Below, piece after piece: positions 18,757 to 28,464 of a stretch of DNA of 64,000 nt (position 1 is the stretch's first letter; each line of letters begins with the position of its first letter). Origin of the DNA: Posidoniimonas corsicana (lineage in GTDB: Bacteria; Planctomycetota; Planctomycetia; Pirellulales; Lacipirellulaceae); assembly GCF_007859765.1 (NCBI RefSeq), contig NZ_SIHJ01000001.1:3885156-3949155 (forward strand). Direction: 5' to 3'. A program made the translations under genes and the position numbers. The notes under the pieces are model-generated. The model was not told where the DNA came from. It worked only from the letters and a program-made list of their open reading frames with translations, and made no database searches.

Positions 18757-19785
18757 TTGCCCCACCTCCCCCCCCGCGACCATCGTTCGGCGTTCACCCT
18801 GGTCGAGCTGCTGGTGGTGATCGCCATCATTGGCGTGCTGATCGCGCTGCTGCTGCCGGCCGTGCAGGCCGCCCGCGAGGCCGCCCGCCGCACCCAGTGC
18901 GCCAACAACCTCAAGCAGCTGGCGCTCGGCATCCACAACTACGAGAGCTCGTTCAAGCACCTGCCGCCCAGCGCGATCGTCAACCCGCGGGACCTGTCGA
19001 GCAACAACAACGGCTCGTGGGGCGTGCACGGGCGGATCCTGGACTACCTGGAGGAGGGCAGCCTGCGTGACCTGGTGGACGTCGAGCTCGCCTGGGACGA
19101 CCAGCTCGCCATCAACGGCGTCCGCATCGCGGCGTTCCAGTGCCCCAGCGACCAGCGGGCCGGCGAGCCGCGCGACCCGGGCAGCGGCCGGCCGCTGCTG
19201 TACTCCACCACCTACGGCTTCAACTTCGGCACGTGGTTCGTCTACGACCCGACCGCCAACCAGGGCGGCGACGGGATCTTCTACCCCAACAGCAACCTCC
19301 GCCTGGCCAAGGTGACCGACGGGACCAGCAACACGCTGCTGGCCGCCGAGGTGAAGGCCTGGACCCCGTACCGGCGCAACGGCGGCCCCGCCTCGACGGA
19401 CATCCCGGCAACGGTGGCCGACGTGGTCGCCGCCGTCGGCTCGGCCGGCCAGTCGAAGCTCGACCCGGCCACCGGGCACACCGAGTGGCCGGACGGCCGC
19501 GTGCACCACACCGGCTTCACCGCCGTGATGACCCCCAACACCGAGGTGCCCTTCGAGGACAACGGCGTCACCTACGACGTCGACTACAACTCGTGGCAGG
19601 AGGGCAAGAGCTCGGGCGGTTCGTCGCCGCCGACCTACGCGGCCATCACCTCCCGCAGCTACCACCCGGGCGGCGTGCAGACCGCCTTCGTGGACGGCTC
19701 GGTGCGGCTGTTCCAAGAGAACGTCGACCTGCTGGTCTGGCGGGCCCACGCCACCCGCGCGGGCGACGAGGTCCTGCCGGACTAG
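18757..19785 (+). CDS. DUF1559 pseudopilin-like protein
   Basis: 342 residues from a TTG start, supported by GGAG six bases upstream and the lack of a later start before the signal. The N terminus carries the type IV pilin prepilin motif and helix ([37 protein letters not shown]), followed by the DUF1559 hallmark [15 protein letters not shown]. The C terminus has the H-x9-DG motif [14 protein letters not shown]. Such proteins are greatly expanded in planctomycetes and thought to be processed by a prepilin peptidase and placed at the cell surface; their function is not established. The candidate sigma54 promoter upstream is of note. Confidence 0.93.
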   Translation: MPHLPPRDHRSAFTLVELLVVIAIIGVLIALLLPAVQAAREAARRTQCANNLKQLALGIHNYESSFKHLPPSAIVNPRDLSSNNNGSWGVHGRILDYLEEGSLRDLVDVELAWDDQLAINGVRIAAFQCPSDQRAGEPRDPGSGRPLLYSTTYGFNFGTWFVYDPTANQGGDGIFYPNSNLRLAKVTDGTSNTLLAAEVKAWTPYRRNGGPASTDIPATVADVVAAVGSAGQSKLDPATGHTEWPDGRVHHTGFTAVMTPNTEVPFEDNGVTYDVDYNSWQEGKSSGGSSPPTYAAITSRSYHPGGVQTAFVDGSVRLFQENVDLLVWRAHATRAGDEVLPD

Positions 19786-19794
19786 CCTCGCACG

Positions 19795-19884
19795 GCCGGC
19801 GCGCCGCCCGCTGCTCTTCGCTTGAACCCCGTGCCTTCTTGTTCCACGCACGCGTCGCGACAGAGTGGCGGGCGGCGCGCCGGC
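19795..19884. repeat. Perfect 17-bp inverted repeat between convergent genes
   Basis: GCCGGCGCGCCGCCCGC at 19795-19811 is repeated as its exact reverse complement at 19868-19884, around a 56-base loop. It lies between the DUF1559 gene and the sulfatase, whose 3' ends face each other. No T run follows on either strand, so a simple terminator is not indicated; it could be a miniature repeat element or a bidirectional 3'-end structure. Confidence 0.6.
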
Positions 19885-19889
19885 TTACC

Positions 19890-21368
19890 TCACTTCGGAC
19901 CGCTCGCGGCGCCCGGCGCCGGGCGCCAGTCCGGGTGCTTGGGGCCTTGGCCGTAGTAAGGGTGCGCCTCGAGCTCGGCGCCCCGGCCCCCGACGCGGGG
20001 GTCGCCGGTGGCTTGGAGCTCGGCAAGTAGTGCGTTGCTGAGCCGCCGCCGCGCATCGGCGTGGCGCGGCTCGTCGGCGACATTATGGAGCTGGTCCGGG
20101 TCGGCGGTCAGGTCGTACAGCTCCTCGGCGGGTCGTTTGGCGAACGCCAGCTCGAACAGGCGCTGGTGCGTCGCGTCCTGCCCGCGGTGCTCAACCATGT
20201 AGGTCTTGGTCGGCCCGTTGTCCGAGTCCGAGTACCAGTTGCCCGGCACGAACGCCTGCTGGTAGTTCGGCGTGCCGTTGGGCCAGCGGTCCGGGCTGAA
20301 GTTGCGGATGTAGAGGTAGTCGTGCGTGCGGATTGCGCGGCAGGGGTACCCGCCGCGGTCGGGCGCCTCCTGCGTGGGCGTGTGGCGTTCTTTGCCGAAC
20401 AGCACGTGGGGCCTCGGCCGCCATTGGTCCTCGTCCGTCTTCCCGAGCAGCACCGGGGCGATGCTCTGCCCGGTCATCTCTTCCGGGAGCTCGACGCCAG
20501 CCAACGCGAGGTATGTCGGCGCCAGGTCCGTCAGGCTGACGAAGTCGCTAGACTCGCGCCCCGCCTGGCCGCCGCCCGCGGGCCAGCTGATCGCCAGCGG
20601 CACGCGTGTGCCAGAGTCGTACAGGTTCGCCTTGCAGCGGGGGAACGGCATGCCGTGGTCGCCGGTCATGACCACCACCGTGTTCTCCCACAGGCCGCGT
20701 TCTTTGAGCTCCGCGATGGCGGCGCCGACCAGCCGATCGAACCGCTGCACCTCCCAGTAGTAATCGGCCACATCGCTGCGCACCTCGGTGCTGTCCGGGA
20801 AGCACGCCGGCAGGTCAATCGCGGACAGGTCCATCCCGCTCTCGGCGCCCGAGCCGGCTTGGTAAGGGCGGTGCGGGTCGGAGCTGCCGAGCCAATAGCA
20901 AAACGGGGTGTCGGCGTTGCGCTGCTCGAGGAACTTCTCGAAGCTCTTGTAGCGTCTGCCGGCGACCTCTCTGCCCTGGGGCTCGACCCGCCCCGGTCCG
21001 AAAGCCTTGCCCGTGGCGCCGACCTGGTAGCCGGCGCCGCGGAGCAGTTCGGGGTACGTGGTCAGCCGCGCCGGGAAGTCGGACCACAGGTTGGCGCCGC
21101 TCCCCAGCCGCCAGTGCCACTGGCCGGTGAGGATCGCGTTGCGCGACGGCGTGCAGCTCGGCGAGCTGACGTAGGCGTGGTGGAACAGCACGCCCTGCCG
21201 CGCGATCTCATCGAACGCCGGGGTCCGCACGACCGGGTCGCCGTACGCGCTGGCGTGGGGCCAGCCCCAGTCGTCGGCGATAGCGAACAGGAAGTTTGGA
21301 CGCTCGTCGGCCCCCGCCGTGGCCGCTGCCAGCAGTGTCCCAATCGATAGCAAGATCGCCTTGTGCAT
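19890..21368 (-). CDS. Secreted arylsulfatase-family sulfatase
   Basis: 492 residues. A signal peptide (MHKAILLSIGTLLAAATAGA) precedes the alkaline-phosphatase-like fold: RPNFLFAIADDWGW with the metal-binding Asp pair, and the sulfatase signature SPSCTPSRNAILTG in which C72 would be oxidised to formylglycine. GDHGMPFPRCKANLYDSGTRVPLAISWP completes the active site. The start is backed by GAGGAG five bases upstream. Planctomycete sulfatases desulfate algal or other sulfated polysaccharides; the substrate of this one is unknown. Activation needs a formylglycine-generating enzyme, which is not convincingly present in this window. Confidence 0.93.
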   Translation of the reverse strand: MHKAILLSIGTLLAAATAGADERPNFLFAIADDWGWPHASAYGDPVVRTPAFDEIARQGVLFHHAYVSSPSCTPSRNAILTGQWHWRLGSGANLWSDFPARLTTYPELLRGAGYQVGATGKAFGPGRVEPQGREVAGRRYKSFEKFLEQRNADTPFCYWLGSSDPHRPYQAGSGAESGMDLSAIDLPACFPDSTEVRSDVADYYWEVQRFDRLVGAAIAELKERGLWENTVVVMTGDHGMPFPRCKANLYDSGTRVPLAISWPAGGGQAGRESSDFVSLTDLAPTYLALAGVELPEEMTGQSIAPVLLGKTDEDQWRPRPHVLFGKERHTPTQEAPDRGGYPCRAIRTHDYLYIRNFSPDRWPNGTPNYQQAFVPGNWYSDSDNGPTKTYMVEHRGQDATHQRLFELAFAKRPAEELYDLTADPDQLHNVADEPRHADARRRLSNALLAELQATGDPRVGGRGAELEAHPYYGQGPKHPDWRPAPGAASGPK

Positions 21369-21456
21369 GCCGCTCCTCGGGTCCGCGTTGGTGCTGCCCG
21401 CCGCTTGCGTCGGCGACGGCGGCTCCAGCCTACTGGAAAAACGCCCCCGATTCCCG

Positions 21457-21484
21457 TTGACAGGCGAGTGACCACTGTTACACT
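21457..21484 (+). promoter_or_regulatory. Sigma70-type promoter of the GntR/ABC operon
   Basis: TTGACA (21457-21462), a 16-bp spacer, and TACACT (21479-21484). Transcription would start near 21491, giving a short leader before the ATG at 21519. Confidence 0.6.
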
Positions 21485-21491
21485 TGTGTAA
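21478..21491. promoter_or_regulatory. Palindromic operator, likely site of the GntR regulator
   Basis: TTACACTTGTGTAA has perfect 6-bp arms about a 2-bp centre and covers the -10 hexamer of the operon's own promoter. YtrA-type GntR regulators autorepress by binding palindromes of the GTGTA...TACAC kind, so autorepression is the natural inference. Confidence 0.55.
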
Positions 21492-21518
21492 TCACTTATC
21501 CCCAGCGAGGCTCCCGCG

Positions 21519-21929
21519 ATGCTGATCCGCATCGAAAAAGGCTCGAGCGTCCCGATCTCCAAGCAGCTGGCCGAGCAGATCGCCGCCCAGTGCGCCGCCG
21601 GCCGGCTGCAGCCGGGCGACCGCGTGCCGTCGGTCCGCGAGCTGGCCCGCGAGCTGGCCGTCAACCAGAACACCGTGCTCCGCGTCTACGAACGCCTGAC
21701 CGGCGAGGGCCTGCTGGAGCGGCGGCACGGCCAGGGCACATTCGTCGCGAAGACGGCCGGGAAGAAAGCCGCGGCCGCCCACGAGAAGAGACTTGTCGAA
21801 GAGCTCCGCCAGCTCGCCCGCCAGGCGCAGGGCCTGGGGCTCTCTTCTAACGAGTTGCACGGGCTGCTGGCCCAGGCCTGGGAGCAGCTCGGCGCGGAAA
21901 CCCAGCAGAACGAGGAGGCCCACCACTGA
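21519..21929 (+). CDS. GntR-family transcriptional regulator, YtrA subfamily
   Basis: 136 residues. The winged helix is at the N terminus (SVPISKQLAEQIAAQCAAGRLQPGDRVPSVRELARELAVNQNTVLRVYERLTGEGLLERRHGQGTFVA), followed only by a short helical tail of about 55 residues instead of a large effector domain; that short tail defines the YtrA group. These repress ABC transporter operons in response to antibiotics or cell-envelope stress. GAGG eight bases upstream marks the start. The ABC genes follow at 11 bases. Confidence 0.93.
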   Translation: MLIRIEKGSSVPISKQLAEQIAAQCAAGRLQPGDRVPSVRELARELAVNQNTVLRVYERLTGEGLLERRHGQGTFVAKTAGKKAAAAHEKRLVEELRQLARQAQGLGLSSNELHGLLAQAWEQLGAETQQNEEAHH

Positions 21930-21940
21930 GTGGGATCGGC

Positions 21941-22864
21941 ATGAGCGACTACGCGATCGAGATGCACGCCGTGAGCAAGTGGTTCCGCCGCAACCTGGTG
22001 CTGAGCGGCGTGACGCTGAACGTCCAGCGCGGCAAGACCTTCGCCTTCCTGGGCCGCAACGGCGCCGGCAAGACCACCTCCATCCGCCTGATGATGGGCC
22101 TCATCAACCGCAACGACGGCGTCGTCCGGGTGCTGGGGCTCGACCCGGCGCAGGACCCGCTGCTCGTCCGCGACCGGGTCGGCTACCTGGCCGAGGACCA
22201 GACCATGTACGGCTGGATGCGGGTGGACGAGATCGTACGCTACGTGGCGCCGTTCTACTCCACCTGGGACCACGACCTGGCCCGCATGTACCTGGGTGAA
22301 TTCGAGCTGCCGCTGCGGACCAAGATCAAGCACCTCTCCAAGGGCCAGACCGTGCGGCTCGGGCTGGTGCTGGCGCTCGCCCACCGGCCTGAGCTGGTGA
22401 TCCTGGACGACCCGGCGCTCGGCCTGGACCCGATCATGCGCAAGCAGTTTAACCGCGACCTGATCACCCATCTGCAGGGCGAGGGCCGGACCGTGTTCTA
22501 CAGCTCTCACCTGCTGTACGAGGTGGAGCCGATCGCCGACGAGGTCGCCATCATCGACGCCGGCAAGGTGCTCCGCCAGAGCGGCACCGAGGAGCTGCGG
22601 GCCGACGTGAAGCAGCTGGTCACCACGCCCACGGGCGCCGCGATGATCGACTCCGGCCAGGTGCTCGACTCACGACGCGAAGGGGACGAGGTCGCCCTCA
22701 CCGTGACCGGCACCGCGGCGTGCGAGTCGCTGCTGTCCGAACGGGGCGAGCTCCGCCGCGTGACCGACCTGAACCTCGATGAGATCTTCGAAGCCTACGT
22801 CGTGGGGAAGAAAACGAACACCACTGGAAACACAACGCGCGAACCTGAAACAACCACCGCCTAG
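21941..22864 (+). CDS. ABC transporter ATP-binding protein
   Basis: 307 residues. Walker A is GRNGAGKTT, the signature motif is degenerate (LSKGQTVRLGLVLAL), Walker B is LVILDDPALGLDP, and the switch His lies in VFYSSHLLYEVE. The C-terminal 80 residues form an accessory domain seen in drug and bacteriocin exporters. With the GntR regulator and the permease it forms a YtrA-type export operon; substrate unknown. Confidence 0.93.
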   Translation: MSDYAIEMHAVSKWFRRNLVLSGVTLNVQRGKTFAFLGRNGAGKTTSIRLMMGLINRNDGVVRVLGLDPAQDPLLVRDRVGYLAEDQTMYGWMRVDEIVRYVAPFYSTWDHDLARMYLGEFELPLRTKIKHLSKGQTVRLGLVLALAHRPELVILDDPALGLDPIMRKQFNRDLITHLQGEGRTVFYSSHLLYEVEPIADEVAIIDAGKVLRQSGTEELRADVKQLVTTPTGAAMIDSGQVLDSRREGDEVALTVTGTAACESLLSERGELRRVTDLNLDEIFEAYVVGKKTNTTGNTTREPETTTA

Positions 22865-22984
22865 CGATCTCCCTCCCCCTTTGGGGGATGGCCGGGGGGC
22901 GCCCCGAGTAACAGCTTCGCCCCCACCCTAATCCTCCCCCCTCGGCTGAGGGGATCCTTGTCCCAACAACCACCAATCACCCCC
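22865..22984. repeat. C/G-rich intergenic repeat between the ABC ATPase and permease
   Basis: A 120-base spacer inside the operon with CCCCCTTTGGGGG (a short palindrome) and CCCCTCGGCTGAGGGG, another. It is of a kind often repeated between planctomycete genes. It has no second copy in this window. Confidence 0.4.
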
Positions 22985-24550
22985 ATGTCCAGCATCTGGC
23001 TCAACCTGTTCTGGAGAGAGTGGCGCGAGCACCAGTGGAAGCTGCTGGCGCTGTGCAGCGTGGTGTTCGCGCTCGTGCTGGCGACCATGCCCGACCGCCT
23101 GCAGGACTGGGGCGGCGCCGCGGTGGTGCTGGCGTGGATGCTGAGCGCCCCGTTTGGCCTGTTCATCGGCGCCGGCGTGGCCGCCGGCGAGAACAGCCGC
23201 GGCACGATGTCTTACACCCAGGCCCAGCCGGTGGGGCTGTGGAGGGTGGGGCTGACCAAGCTCCTTGTCGGCGGGGTCGTGGCTACACTGCCCGGGGTGC
23301 TGGCCGTGCTGTTCTTCTGGGGCCTCGACCGCTGGGGAGGGCTGATTTCGGAAGACCTCGCCGAAGGACTCCGTTGGCAGATGGGCATGAGCAAAGGCGT
23401 GTTCTCTTCCGCGCCCGCCCTCCTCATAGCAGTAACGATCGTAACCGCGTTAAGCACGTACCTGTGGTCCGCGGCGCTTGGAGTCAACTCCCGGGACGAG
23501 GTCCGCGCGGCGGTATGGTCCGTCGGTGCGTTGGGCGCTTGGACGATCCTGCTAGTCGCCTTCGCGGCAGTGGGAGACTCTTGGCGGCTCACCAATCGAT
23601 TCACCACCACCTCGTACCTGACGCTCACGTCCTTGGGGCCGCTCGGGCCACTCGCGGCGTTGACGAGTCGCGTCGAGGTGAATGGCATCGAAGTCGTCAC
23701 CCCCGGTCTGCGCTTCTCGTGGCTGATGATATCACTGCTGGTCCACGTGGCTCTCGCGGCGATCTTCGTCACCCGGTATGGCCGCCCACTGGTATCAGGA
23801 ACGGGGAACAGCCAACCGGCTGTCTCGCCGCTGCTGCCGGTGCGGGACTTCCTGGCGCCGCCCCGGCGGAGCCGCGCGGTGGCGTTGGCGTGGAAGGAGC
23901 TGCGCGAGTGCGGCCCGCTGGTGCTGGCGGGCATTGGCGGGTGCCTGCTGTTCGGCCTGACGGTGCTGGTCGTGGCCCTCGTCAACGGCGAGGGGGACTT
24001 CTCGGCGCGGGGGCGGCGCGAGCTGGCGTTATTCCTCGTCGCGCCGGTGGTCTACGTCGCGCCGCTGGTGGCGGTGATCGTCGGCCTCGGCGCCACGCTG
24101 CGCGACCTGAGCCCGTCGCTCAACACGTTCTGGCGGTCGCGGCCGATCGATGCGGACCAGGCCTTCTGGGTCCCGGCGGCGACCGGCGTGGCCACGCTGG
24201 CGGTGTGCTTCGTGCTCCCTGCCCTGCTGGTGGTGTGGTGGGTGCAGGTCAGCCCGTGGACCCTCCACAACGAGGTGACGATTGGCTGGGTCGGCACGGG
24301 CGCCGCGGCCCTGCTGCTGTTCTTCTCCACCGGAGCGTGCTTCGCCGCCGCGACGCGCAACGCCATCTACGCGGCGATCCTGTCGCTGGGGGTCTCGCTG
24401 ACGGCGGTGGTCTGGCTGGGCGAGTTGTTCGACGACCGCCGCTGGATCACCGAGCTGTGGCAGATGAACCTGGCCCTGCTGGCCCTAGGAACGGCCGCCC
24501 TGCTCGCCGCCTGGGCTATCTACCGGGCCGACTGGCCGGTGCGCGGCTGA
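22985..24550 (+). CDS. ABC transporter permease
   Basis: 521 residues from ATG 22985 (MSSIWLNLFWREWREHQWKLLAL); a TTG 27 bases earlier is in frame but precedes the typical N terminus. It has about twelve hydrophobic segments in two halves, each opening with a W/R-rich amphipathic start (FWREWREHQW, and ALAWKELRECGPLV near residue 300), which points to an internal duplication of an ABC-2-like unit. It is the membrane partner of the ATPase upstream. From about 23350 to 23815 the codon choice (GTA, ATA, TCT, CTA) differs from the rest of the gene. Confidence 0.85.
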   Translation: MSSIWLNLFWREWREHQWKLLALCSVVFALVLATMPDRLQDWGGAAVVLAWMLSAPFGLFIGAGVAAGENSRGTMSYTQAQPVGLWRVGLTKLLVGGVVATLPGVLAVLFFWGLDRWGGLISEDLAEGLRWQMGMSKGVFSSAPALLIAVTIVTALSTYLWSAALGVNSRDEVRAAVWSVGALGAWTILLVAFAAVGDSWRLTNRFTTTSYLTLTSLGPLGPLAALTSRVEVNGIEVVTPGLRFSWLMISLLVHVALAAIFVTRYGRPLVSGTGNSQPAVSPLLPVRDFLAPPRRSRAVALAWKELRECGPLVLAGIGGCLLFGLTVLVVALVNGEGDFSARGRRELALFLVAPVVYVAPLVAVIVGLGATLRDLSPSLNTFWRSRPIDADQAFWVPAATGVATLAVCFVLPALLVVWWVQVSPWTLHNEVTIGWVGTGAAALLLFFSTGACFAAATRNAIYAAILSLGVSLTAVVWLGELFDDRRWITELWQMNLALLALGTAALLAAWAIYRADWPVRG

Positions 24551-24827
24551 CTCCCTGCATCTGGAGACAATCGGCCTCCGATCACGGGCGGGCGCCCTTG
24601 CCCGCGTCGCAACGCCTTGGCGCCCTGCCGGGACCCTCGCCTGCGCCGCCATCTACGATCGAATCTAGAAGAATTGCGAGAATTCGCCCAAGCCTCTCAA
24701 ACAACGGCGTTGTCCGGATCGGAGGGCGGGACACGCCGTGCAACCGCGGGGCAACTTGATTAGACTCTGGGACTACTCAATGGGCGCAGGTCGCGCCCAA
24801 GCAGACGGCAGGGACCTGGAGCAACCC
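24551..24827. other. Gap before the NRAMP-related gene
   Basis: 277 bases. A GCGGGC/GCCCGC hairpin at about 24589-24606 could end the ABC transcript but has no T run. Further on, AATTGCGAGAATTCGCC contains GCGAGAATTCGC, a small palindrome. No coding sequence is supported. Confidence 0.4.
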
Positions 24828-26588
24828 ATGGCGGACACGAGTGCGGCTGGCGAAACGGGAGTGGAGCGGGACCGGAGGATGCTGGCCGAGGCGAACGCCG
24901 CGGGCGCCGGCGCGCGGCTCAAGACCTACGTGCGGCTGTCGGGGCCCGGTTGGCTGCAGAGCGCCATCACGCTGGGCGGCGGTTCGCTGGCCGGCGCACT
25001 GTTCCTTGGAATCCTGGGCGGCCCGAGCATGCTGTGGCTGCAGTTGGTGGCCATCGTGCTGGGCGTGGTGATGCTGTCGGCCATCAGCTACGTCACGCTG
25101 AGCACGGGCGAGCGTCCGTTCGGCATGATCAACCAGCACATCAACCCCGTGCTGGGCTGGGGCTGGCTGATCGCGACGATGATGGCCAACATCATCTGGT
25201 GCATGCCCCAGTTCGGCCTGTGTTTCGAAGCGCTCGAGCAGAACCTCGGCCCCGCGGTGGTGGGCGACGTGGTGCAGTCAACGCCGGGGTGGAAGTACGG
25301 CGTCTCGTTCGTGCTGCTGGCAGTCGCGATGTCGGTCCTGATGCTGAGCATCAAGGGGGGCGCCACCGCCAAGCTGTTCGACGTTTTCCTGAAGGCGTTG
25401 ATCGGGATGATCGTGCTCTGCTTCTTCGGCGTGGTGATCAAGCTGTCGCTGGAGGGGTTGGTTGATTGGGGGGCGGTGCTCGCCGGCTTCCTGCCCGACC
25501 TCGACCAGACGCGGCACGCCACCGGCGACCTCAAGGCCCTGGCCGACCAGCTTCCTGAAGAGGCCAAGCAGTTCTGGGAGTCGCGTCTGGTGCGCGAGCA
25601 ACGCGACGTGATGATCGGCGCCGCGGCCACCGCGGTCGGCATCAACATGACCTTCCTGATGCCCTACTCGCTGCTCCAGCGAGGGTGGGACAAGACGTTC
25701 CGCGGGCTGGCGCGGTTCGACCTGTCCACCGGCATGGCGATCCCCTACGTGCTGGTCACTAGTTGTGTGGTGATCGCCGCCTCGCAGGCATTCCACGCCA
25801 CGGCGGACGATCAGTTCCTCAGCACCGACCCGGCGCAGTTCCAAGAGAGCCCGCTCTTCGCCGCCACCGAGAAGAACCTGCTGGCGCGGGTGCGGCCCGA
25901 CCAGGCCGCGGGCGGGCTGGAGGGCCTGGAGCCGGCCGGGCGCGACGAGGCGATTGCCGCAATGGCGGCCCTGCCGGAGGAAGAGAAGCGGCTGGCCGCG
26001 TCGCTGGTGCGGCGCAACGCGTTCAGCCTGTCCAGGGCGCTGGAGCCGCTGCTGGGCCAGGAGCTAGCCAACCTGGTGTTCGGCCTGGGCATCTTCGGCA
26101 TGGGCTTCTCCACCATCATCATCCTGATGATGATCAACGGGTTCGTGTTCCGCGAGGCGTTCGGGCAGCCCACGAGCAACGCGGCGTTCTTCGTCGGCGC
26201 CCTGGTGGCCGGCGTGTGCGGCGCGCTGTGGCCCTACATCTGGCGGGCCGACGCGCAGATGTGGCTGGCGATCTTCGCGTCGAGCTTCGGGATCATGCTG
26301 CTGCCGATCGCCTACGCGACCTTCTTCATGATGATGAACAGCCGCAAGGTCCTGGGCGACGACATGCCGCGGGGACTGTCGCGGGCGGTGTGGAACGTCA
26401 TGATGGTGGTGGCCGTGGTGGGCGCCGTCGCGGCGGCGGCGACCTCCATCTATAACAAGGTCTCGAACCCGAACCCGGACGCGGCGTTTGTCGGGCAGGC
26501 GGCGCTGGGCGTCTCGCTCGCGTACCTGGCCGCGGTGGTGGTCGGCTTCTTCATCAAACCCAAACCGCTCGAAGCGATTGGCGACTAA
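24828..26588 (+). CDS. NRAMP-related divalent metal or cation transporter with altered motifs
   Basis: 586 residues from ATG 24828, preceded by GGAG six bases away. About eleven or twelve transmembrane helices in the LeuT/NRAMP order. The first helix reads GPGWLQSAITLGGGSLAGALFLG where true NRAMPs have a DPGN metal motif, and helix 6 reads TFLMPYSLLQRGW where they have MPH. A large hydrophilic insert (about residues 325-410) precedes the later helices. The family is recognisable by layout and by GPG and MP landmarks, but the metal ligands are changed, so the substrate may not be manganese or iron. Confidence 0.75.
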   Translation: MADTSAAGETGVERDRRMLAEANAAGAGARLKTYVRLSGPGWLQSAITLGGGSLAGALFLGILGGPSMLWLQLVAIVLGVVMLSAISYVTLSTGERPFGMINQHINPVLGWGWLIATMMANIIWCMPQFGLCFEALEQNLGPAVVGDVVQSTPGWKYGVSFVLLAVAMSVLMLSIKGGATAKLFDVFLKALIGMIVLCFFGVVIKLSLEGLVDWGAVLAGFLPDLDQTRHATGDLKALADQLPEEAKQFWESRLVREQRDVMIGAAATAVGINMTFLMPYSLLQRGWDKTFRGLARFDLSTGMAIPYVLVTSCVVIAASQAFHATADDQFLSTDPAQFQESPLFAATEKNLLARVRPDQAAGGLEGLEPAGRDEAIAAMAALPEEEKRLAASLVRRNAFSLSRALEPLLGQELANLVFGLGIFGMGFSTIIILMMINGFVFREAFGQPTSNAAFFVGALVAGVCGALWPYIWRADAQMWLAIFASSFGIMLLPIAYATFFMMMNSRKVLGDDMPRGLSRAVWNVMMVVAVVGAVAAAATSIYNKVSNPNPDAAFVGQAALGVSLAYLAAVVVGFFIKPKPLEAIGD

Positions 26589-26600
26589 GGACACGCAACG

Positions 26601-27995
<1,395 letters not shown>

Positions 27996-28019
27996 AGCGG
28001 GATCCGCGCTTGGGGCGGC

Positions 28020-28388
28020 CTACTCGGCGACCAGCGTCAGGATCTCCAGCGCGGCGAACGTCCTGGCGAGCGACCCGCCCGGCTCGGCCTGGTAGTCGGC
28101 CACAATCGCCTCGGCCTTCTTCAGGTACTGCTCACGCGACTCGTCCAGCGCGGCGGGGTGCGTGTCCCGCGCGGTCTGCCGGTACAAGCGGACCGACTCG
28201 TCCAGCGCGGTGGCGTCGCCGTCCAGGGCGGCGAACACGGCGTCGTCCAGGGCCTCAATCTGCTCGAGCTGCTGCAGCGTGAGCTCCTCGCCTGAGGCGC
28301 AGCGCACGCGCACCCCCATGCCAACCGCGTGGGGCTTGGGCGTGGGAGAAGCGGCTTGGTTGCGGCCAAGGGCGGGGTTGTAGGTCAT
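28020..28388 (-). CDS. Small protein of unknown function, last gene of the GTPase operon
   Basis: 122 residues. After a Pro-rich start (ASPTPKPHAVGMGVRVRC) it is mostly acidic helix (EELTLQQLEQIEALDDAVFAALDGDATALDESVRLYRQTARD ...). No membrane segment, signal peptide or known motif. It lies 76 bases after the GTPase gene on the same strand, which suggests it is part of the same unit. Confidence 0.65.
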   Translation of the reverse strand: MTYNPALGRNQAASPTPKPHAVGMGVRVRCASGEELTLQQLEQIEALDDAVFAALDGDATALDESVRLYRQTARDTHPAALDESREQYLKKAEAIVADYQAEPGGSLARTFAALEILTLVAE

Positions 28389-28464
28389 GAGGGGTCGCCG
28401 TGTGGAGTGGGGGTCTGCCTGGTGGGTTCTAGGAACGGGGTTGGGGTGCGGGAAGGGTAGAAAA

